From Anaerolineales bacterium (GTDB lineage Bacteria > Chloroflexota > Anaerolineae > Anaerolineales > UBA6663), in NCBI GenBank assembly GCA_017999235.1, contig JAGOBN010000080.1, forward strand, positions 1 to 10,146: DNA of 10,146 bases, in the 5' to 3' direction. Below are positions 5,627 to 10,146 of the stretch, in pieces; positions within the stretch are counted from its first letter, which is position 1, and every line of letters starts with the position of its first letter. The notes under the pieces are model-generated. The model was not told the origin of the DNA. It searched no databases and saw nothing but the letters and a program-made list of their open reading frames with translations. The translations under genes were made by a program, and so were the position numbers.

Positions 5627-6938
5627 ACTCATCCAGCCCGCGCAGTATCTGGCTTTCGTCAACGTCCTGCTGGGCGGGTTAGGGCTCATTCAGAGTCTGT
5701 GGGTGGCGCGGGGCCTGTCACTGGCGGCGCTGGGAGTAGTGGCGGTCATCACCGGCGTCAACAATACGCTGCTCAACTTCATCGATGTCCGGTTGGCCGA
5801 CCTGGCCGCCCGGCTGTACTATCGGCCGGTAACGCCCGACCCTCGGGTGTATCAAGCCAGTGTCCTGGTGTTGTGTCTGATCGGCAACGCGGGTCTGTCG
5901 GTGGTCCTGGGTTTGGCGAGCATCGCGGTCAGCGCCTGGGTGGTGCCGGCCATTACCAGCGCGCCAGTCGCGCTGGGGTGGTTCGCGGCCCAGGCCGCGG
6001 CGACGGGGCTGGGCAATCTCACGAACACCCTCAATTACCTGCAGCGCTTCAGCGGGCGCTTCGTGCTGTTTGGCACGTGGCGGCTGGGGATCCGCCTGGC
6101 CGCCGTGTTGGTCTTTGGCGGAGTGTTCGCGTCTGAGTATTCCCTGGATCGTTATTACCTGGGGCTGGTGCTCGGCAACGGCGTGGCTTTCCTGCTGACG
6201 GGGCTGGTGACGGCCGTGGTCTGGCTCCGGGCGGAAGCTCTGCCGCTCGGCCGGCGGGCGGTCTTCACGCGCGCCTGGCCGGCTTACCGCCAATCCGGGC
6301 GCTTCCTGTTCTACGGAAACATGCTGGGCTATGCCAAACTCCTGCACCGGGCCGCGGATGTGCTGGTGGTGGGCTGGCTGACCGATGATACGGTGACCGG
6401 CTTGTATAAGTTCGCGCGCTCGTTGAGCGACAGCTTGTATCTGATCTTTGACGCCGTCAATCAGGTCTATCAGCCGCGCTGTCTGGAGTTGTTGGCCAGC
6501 GGCGCGGAAGGCGCGTATCGGGCGCTGGCGCGGCGCAGTGTGCTGTGGGTGACGGCGGCGCTGGCCGGAGTTTTGTTGGGGGAGCTGCTCCTGCTGCGGC
6601 CGGCCTTGAGCTGGCTGTTTGCCGACAAATTCGCGGGCAGTGAAGGCGCAATCATCATCCTGACCTTCCCGGTCTGGTTCGTGCTGGGCGTCCATCTCTG
6701 GCTGTGGCCGCTCTTCGTCCATTCCGGTCGGCTGGGGCAATTTACGGTCATTAGTTTGATCGCCGGCGCCAGCCAGCATCTGATCTATGGCTTGGTCTTG
6801 GTTGTGACTGGGCCAGCGGTCAGTGTGGCCGGGCTGGCGCTGGGTTATCTGGCGCACTACCTGGTCCTGTACCCGGCGGCCGTCCTCCTGGCGCGTGCGC
6901 GCCATGGGGCGTATCTGCCAAGGTTCGGGCCGCGATGA
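5607..6938 (+). CDS. Oligosaccharide flippase (Wzx/RfbX-type, MOP superfamily)
   Basis: This 443-aa integral membrane protein has the length and layout of Wzx-type flippases, which move undecaprenyl-diphosphate-linked oligosaccharides from the cytoplasmic to the outer face of the membrane. By eye, hydrophobic segments lie near residues 14-35, 41-60, 84-112, 120-135, 160-175, 184-206, 311-330, 347-370, 376-400 and 404-428, with less clear ones near 230-260 and 275-290. The central segment DVLVVGWLTDDTVTGLYKFA (251-270) fits the recurring pattern in this family of an Asp before a helix, then a G-x-Y-x-x-A turn. The N-terminus (MRSALAKLIQ) is short and basic as expected. It overlaps the upstream gene by 20 bases and the next gene by an ATGA junction. 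A lipid II-type or polysaccharide export role within the same superfamily is possible, but the locus makes glycan-unit export most likely. No polymerase is nearby. Confidence 0.92.
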   Translation: MRSALAKLIQPAQYLAFVNVLLGGLGLIQSLWVARGLSLAALGVVAVITGVNNTLLNFIDVRLADLAARLYYRPVTPDPRVYQASVLVLCLIGNAGLSVVLGLASIAVSAWVVPAITSAPVALGWFAAQAAATGLGNLTNTLNYLQRFSGRFVLFGTWRLGIRLAAVLVFGGVFASEYSLDRYYLGLVLGNGVAFLLTGLVTAVVWLRAEALPLGRRAVFTRAWPAYRQSGRFLFYGNMLGYAKLLHRAADVLVVGWLTDDTVTGLYKFARSLSDSLYLIFDAVNQVYQPRCLELLASGAEGAYRALARRSVLWVTAALAGVLLGELLLLRPALSWLFADKFAGSEGAIIILTFPVWFVLGVHLWLWPLFVHSGRLGQFTVISLIAGASQHLIYGLVLVVTGPAVSVAGLALGYLAHYLVLYPAAVLLARARHGAYLPRFGPR

Positions 6939-8065
6939 CGCGCCTGCTGCTGGTCAGCGATATCTTCCCGCCCGATATCGGCGGGCCGGCGACCTTTATC
7001 CCGGCTCTGGGGTCGGCGTTGGTCCACTTGGGCCACGCCATCACCGTCGTCTGCCGCACTCCGCGCGCGTCGCCGGCGGACGATGCCGGCTGGCCGTTTC
7101 CGGTGCGCCGCCGGCCGGGGACTGGAATGGCCGCCGGTCTGCGTCTGATGGCCACCCTGGCCCAGGAGGCCGCCCGCCACTCCGTTATCTTCACGAACGG
7201 CTTGGAGCGGCAGGTGGAGCTGGTGTGCCGGGCGCTGGGCCGGCCCTATGTGCTCAAGGTCGTTGGCGACCTGGCCTGGGAGCGCATGCGTCTCAATGGC
7301 CTGACGCGCCAATCCATTGACGAGTTTCAACTGGCGCCGCCGGCCAGTCTGCCGGGCCGCGCCTGGGTCCAGCGGCGGCTGTCGTTTGCCCGGCATGCCC
7401 GGCGCGTGATCGTCCCCAGTCGCTACCTGCGCCAACTGGTGATCGGCTGGGGGGTAGCCCCGGAGCGGGTGGTGGTGATTCGCAACGGCGTCGAAGCGCC
7501 GGCCGCGCCGGGCCTCACCCCGCGGCGCCGGACCGAGGCCCGCCTGGACGCGCTCTATGTCGGGCGCCTCGTCAACTGGAAGGGCTTGGAGACCACCCTG
7601 CGGGCTGTGGCTGGCACGGCGGCGGTGCATCTGACGATTGTGGGCCAGGGGCCGGAGGCCGCCGGCCTGCAGGCGCTGGCCGCAACGTTGGGGCTCGCGG
7701 AGCGCGTCGTCTTTCGCGGCGGCTTGTCGCGCGCCGCCACCCAGGCGGCGCTGCGCGCGGCCGATGTCTTGGTGCTCTGCTCCGAATATGAGGGCCTCTC
7801 GCACACGCTGTTAGAGGCCGGCGCGGCTGGCCTGCCCTGTCTGACGTCGGAACGCGGCGGCAACCCGGAGGTCATTGAGTCCGGGCGGAACGGCCTGATT
7901 GTGCCGTATGGCGATGTAGACGCCCTGCGGGCGGGGCTGCAGCGACTGCAGGCCGATGAGCCCGAACGCCTGCGCCTGGCGGAGGGCGCGCTGGCGGCCA
8001 GCCGCGCCTTTGATTTCGCCCAGACCGTGGCCCAGACGGCGGCGCTGTTGACGGAGCCGGCATGA
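6935..8065 (+). CDS. Glycosyltransferase family 4
   Basis: This 376-aa GT-B enzyme has a well-preserved GT4 layout. FPPDIGGPATF (11-21) is the N-terminal Gly-rich loop that contacts donor and acceptor. VVGDLAWERMRLNGLT (109-124) followed by SIDEFQ (127-132) is a pattern I recall from one GT4 subgroup. VIRNGVEAP (181-189) is the interdomain linker and YVGRLVNWKG (208-217) the start of the donor domain. VGQGPE (236-241) and SEYEGLSHTLLEAGAAGLP (283-301) follow, with E286 and E294 as the E-x7-E pair. RGGNPEVIESGRNGLIVP (307-324) completes the donor site. Start and stop both form ATGA junctions, with the flippase upstream and another GT4 downstream, which suggests coupled translation. It has no obvious ribosome binding site of its own. 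Sugar specificity is unknown. Confidence 0.95.
   Translation: MTRLLLVSDIFPPDIGGPATFIPALGSALVHLGHAITVVCRTPRASPADDAGWPFPVRRRPGTGMAAGLRLMATLAQEAARHSVIFTNGLERQVELVCRALGRPYVLKVVGDLAWERMRLNGLTRQSIDEFQLAPPASLPGRAWVQRRLSFARHARRVIVPSRYLRQLVIGWGVAPERVVVIRNGVEAPAAPGLTPRRRTEARLDALYVGRLVNWKGLETTLRAVAGTAAVHLTIVGQGPEAAGLQALAATLGLAERVVFRGGLSRAATQAALRAADVLVLCSEYEGLSHTLLEAGAAGLPCLTSERGGNPEVIESGRNGLIVPYGDVDALRAGLQRLQADEPERLRLAEGALAASRAFDFAQTVAQTAALLTEPA
8053..8056 (+). promoter_or_regulatory. Ribosome binding site for the glycosyltransferase at 8062
   Basis: GGAG lies 5 bases before ATG 8062 and inside the end of the preceding gene. It supports this start, which also forms an ATGA overlap with the upstream stop. 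Confidence 0.55.
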
Positions 8066-9165
8066 CGACGGCCCTGCACTTCATCCATCTCTGGGAGACG
8101 CCGCGCCAGTATCCGTTCAGCGGGGCGGAGAATCACCTGCTGACTTTGCTGCCCGCGCTGCGCGCCGCGGGGGTGGCGGTGGAGCTGGGCGCCCTGATCG
8201 TGCGCGAGGGGCCGGTGGTCACTCGGCGTCTGGCGCGCTTGGAAGCGGACGGTTTCCCGGTGCATCGTTTTCCTTTGCGGCCCGTCATTGATCCGCGCTG
8301 TCTGGGCCGGCTGCGCGGCTTTTTAGCCGGCCAACGCGCGAGCATCATCCACACCCATCTGGATTACGCTGACGCCAACGTTAAGCTGGCCGCGCGCTGG
8401 GCTGGCTGCCGGCGGGTGGTGACCAGCGTCCACAACGCCGAGCCGGGCCACCGGCGCCCGCAGTGGTTTTATCTGCTGCGGCTGTTGGAAGCATTGACGC
8501 CGCGCTACATCGCGATCTCGGAGGCGGTGCGCCGGCATCTGGTCGAAGTGGAGCGCGTGCCGCCGGCCAAGGTGCAGGTCATTCCCTACGGCCTGCCGCC
8601 GGCGCCGGCCGGGCCGGAACGGGCCAGCCTCCGGCAGGCGCTGGGTTTAGACGACCGTCAGCCGGTGGTCGGTTTTGTGGGGCGGCTGACGCCGCAAAAA
8701 AACGTGGCTTGGCTGTTGCGCGCCCTGGCGCGCCTGCCGCAGGTCACGGGGCTTATCCTGGGGGATGGCGAGGACCGGCCGGCCCTCGAGCAGGCCGCTG
8801 GCGCTCTGCCCAATGTGCGCTTTCTGGGACACCGGGAGCAGGCCGCCGACTGGATGCGCGCCTTCGACGTGCTCTGCCTGCCCTCCCGCTGGGAAGGGTT
8901 GGGGCTGGTGCTGGTCGAGGCCATGCTGCGGCGCGTGCCGGTGGTGGCGGCGCGGGTGGGACCAATCCCGGAAGTCCTGGGGGACGGCCGGTTTGGCTGG
9001 CTCTGCGAGAGCGATGATGTGGACGGTCTGGCGGCCGCGCTGCGGGCGGCTCTGGCGGCGCCGGCCGCGCTGGTGGAGGCCGCCTATCAGCATGCCCGGA
9101 CCACGTATGCGCTGGAGCAGATGGTGGCGCGCACGCTGGCCGTATACGCCGAGCTGGCCGCCTGA
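8062..9165 (+). CDS. Glycosyltransferase family 4
   Basis: This complete 367-aa GT-B enzyme shows FSGAENHL (19-26) in the N-terminal loop, IIHTHLDYAD (95-104) and TSVHNAE (121-127) as the acceptor-side strands, and IPYGLPP (174-180) at the linker. GFVGRLTPQKN (204-214) and LGDGEDR (233-239) lie in the donor domain. PSRWEGLGLVLVEAM (274-288) carries the E-x7-E pair (E278, E286). VGPIPEVLGDGRFGWLC (299-315) is the usual end of the donor site. A run of six adenines at 8696-8701, in the codons for PQKN, is intact and causes no frameshift. GGAG upstream supports the ATG, and the stop forms a TGATG junction with the next gene. It probably adds one sugar to the same lipid-linked glycan. Donor and linkage are not readable from sequence. 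Confidence 0.95.
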   Translation: MTTALHFIHLWETPRQYPFSGAENHLLTLLPALRAAGVAVELGALIVREGPVVTRRLARLEADGFPVHRFPLRPVIDPRCLGRLRGFLAGQRASIIHTHLDYADANVKLAARWAGCRRVVTSVHNAEPGHRRPQWFYLLRLLEALTPRYIAISEAVRRHLVEVERVPPAKVQVIPYGLPPAPAGPERASLRQALGLDDRQPVVGFVGRLTPQKNVAWLLRALARLPQVTGLILGDGEDRPALEQAAGALPNVRFLGHREQAADWMRAFDVLCLPSRWEGLGLVLVEAMLRRVPVVAARVGPIPEVLGDGRFGWLCESDDVDGLAAALRAALAAPAALVEAAYQHARTTYALEQMVARTLAVYAELAA

Positions 9166-10146
9166 TGCCCATGCGGATCCTCCAGGTGAACACGCTGGAT
9201 CGCGAGGGCGGAGCCGAGGCGATCGCCTGGAGCCTGTTCTCAGCCTATCGGGCGGCCGGCCTGAAGTCTTGGCTGGCGGTGGGCGTTAAGCGCAGCGCCG
9301 ACCCGGATGTCTTTCTCATCTCGCATGCTCAGCGTGAGCAGGGACGCTGGGCGCGTTTCTGGTGGCGCGTGCAAACCTGGGCGACGCGCGGGCATGGGCG
9401 TTGGGGGCCGTGGGGCGAGAAGGCGCGCCGGGTGGCGGCCGCTGTGGCAGTGCCTCAAACCTGGTGGGATATGTGGCGAGGGTACGAAAGTTCGTACTAT
9501 CCGGGGACCTTTCGAGTCCTGACGCTTCCGCCGGAACGGCCGGAAATCCTGCACGGCCACAGTCTGCAGCGCGGCTACTTCGACTTGGCCGCCCTGCCGA
9601 TCCTGAGCCGGCAGGTGCCGGTCGTCCTGACCCTGCACGATGCCTGGCTGTTGAGCGGGCATTGTACGCACAGTTTTGAATGCGAACGGTGGCGGACGGG
9701 CTGCGGGCATTGCCCGGATCTGACGATCCCGCCCGCGCTGCTGCGCGATGGCACCGCCCGCAACTGGCAGCGCAAGGCCGATATTTTTGCTCAGAGCTGG
9801 CTGGCGGTGGTGACGCCCAGCCAATGGCTGATGGACAAGGTCCGCGGGTCGGCGCTGCGGCCCCGCTTGAGCCGCGTCATCCCCAATGGCGTGGATTTGG
9901 GGGTCTTTCATCCTGCCGACCCGCGTCTGGCCCGGCAAGCGCTGGGCGTGCCGGCCGCCGCGCGCGTCGTGCTTTTTGTGGCCAATCGGGCTCGGCGTAA
10001 TCCGTGGAAGGACAGCGCCTTGCTGGAGGCGGCGCTGCAGCAGCTCGGGGCGGGGGCGCCCGAGCTGGAGGTGCTGGTCCTGGGGGTGGGCGATACGGGG
10101 CCGCAGGTTCGCTGGGGCGCGGTGACGTTGCGCTGGGCCGGCTACT
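9165..10146 (+). CDS. Glycosyltransferase family 4, WcaC-like with Cys-rich segment (3' end outside window)
   Basis: The frame is open from ATG 9165, which shares its first base with the upstream stop (TGATG), to the window edge, giving 327 codons. ATG 9171 is an alternative start and would remove only two residues. RILQVNTLDREGGAEAIAW (4-22) is the N-terminal strand and Gly-rich loop. ILHGHSLQRGYFD (128-140) and LTLHDAWLLSGHC (155-167) lead into four cysteines at 167, 173, 180 and 183 (C-x5-C-x6-C-x2-C). This pattern is known from WcaC-like colanic-acid-type GT4 proteins. PSQWLMDKV (218-226) and VIPNGVDLGVFHP (238-250) mark the linker. The donor domain starts near 268 with VLFVANRARRNPWKD (a position where GRL..KG is more usual) and is cut before the expected E-x7-E motif. 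Residues 60-110 are Trp- and Arg-rich. The role is probably another glycan-extension step. Confidence 0.9.
   Translation, partial: MPMRILQVNTLDREGGAEAIAWSLFSAYRAAGLKSWLAVGVKRSADPDVFLISHAQREQGRWARFWWRVQTWATRGHGRWGPWGEKARRVAAAVAVPQTWWDMWRGYESSYYPGTFRVLTLPPERPEILHGHSLQRGYFDLAALPILSRQVPVVLTLHDAWLLSGHCTHSFECERWRTGCGHCPDLTIPPALLRDGTARNWQRKADIFAQSWLAVVTPSQWLMDKVRGSALRPRLSRVIPNGVDLGVFHPADPRLARQALGVPAAARVVLFVANRARRNPWKDSALLEAALQQLGAGAPELEVLVLGVGDTGPQVRWGAVTLRWAGY
9482..9497 (+). repeat. Short perfect inverted repeat in the last gene
   Basis: GTACGAA (9482-9488) and TTCGTAC (9491-9497) are perfect 7-base arms around the 2-base spacer AG. It lies in frame in coding sequence (YESSY) and has low GC for this window. 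It could be an operator-like site or chance. Confidence 0.35.

Noticed and set aside
5718..6905. Long open frame on the minus strand opposite the flippase (395 codons)
   Set aside because: Its protein is rich in Gln, Arg, His, Asp and Pro with no domain, as expected from the antisense of a GC-rich hydrophobic gene. The + strand gene has clear membrane segments and operon junctions.
6857..7804. Minus-strand open frame of 315 codons opposite the GT4 at 6935
   Set aside because: It is a low-complexity Arg/Gln/His/Ala translation with no motif, and the + strand frame encodes an unmistakable GT4.
8696..8701. Run of six adenines as a possible programmed or phase-variation slippage site
   Set aside because: The frame continues intact through the run with conserved GT4 residues on both sides. 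Six adenines coding Gln-Lys-Asn is ordinary, and there is no downstream alternative frame worth reaching.
9240..9938. Minus-strand open frame, plus several + strand frames of 70-106 codons, in the last kilobase
   Set aside because: All lie within the continuous + strand frame from ATG 9165 to the window edge, which has the ordered motifs of a GT4. The others have none.

Overview
The window is a stretch of a surface or extracellular polysaccharide biosynthesis locus from a GC-rich bacterium. All eleven genes are on the + strand and lie head to tail with almost no intergenic DNA. The C-terminal part of the first gene, a polyprenyl-phosphate sugar-1-phosphate transferase, has a tail (GWWQVNGRG..., [22 protein letters not shown]) that resembles homologues I recall from Chloroflexota (Anaerolineae-like lineages). 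That assignment rests on memory of the family and on the high GC content, and I hold it only moderately.

Layout. 1-345: 3' end of the priming sugar transferase. 342-1535: family-4 glycosyltransferase (GT4). 1532-4589: four consecutive putative SAM-dependent methyltransferases, three class I Methyltransf_11/23-like and then one FkbM-type. 4586-5626: GT4 with an altered E-x7-E motif. 5607-6938: multi-spanning Wzx-type flippase. 6935-8065 and 8062-9165: two more GT4 enzymes. 9165-10146: N-terminal two thirds of a fifth GT4, with a Cys-rich WcaC-like segment, cut by the window edge. There are no RNA genes, CRISPR arrays, insertion sequences or convincing promoters or terminators. The longest stretch without a gene is about 70 bases, before the third methyltransferase.

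How the genes fit together (inference). The sugar transferase would load the first sugar phosphate onto undecaprenyl phosphate at the inner face of the membrane. The GT4 enzymes would extend the lipid-linked oligosaccharide from nucleotide sugars, and the methyltransferases would add methyl groups to sugar hydroxyls or other positions. The flippase would move the finished unit across the membrane. No Wzy polymerase, chain-length regulator, export pore or nucleotide-sugar synthesis gene is in the window, so these must lie outside it if this is a Wzx/Wzy pathway. Most junctions are 4-base stop/start overlaps, which suggests one translationally coupled operon. The exception is the block 2320-3732, where genes are separated by short gaps and base composition falls. 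That block looks like a module with a separate history.

I see no evidence for a wholly new type of system. The most distinctive points are the run of four different methyltransferases, the low-GC third methyltransferase, and the Glu-to-Asn change in the GT4 at 4586-5626.
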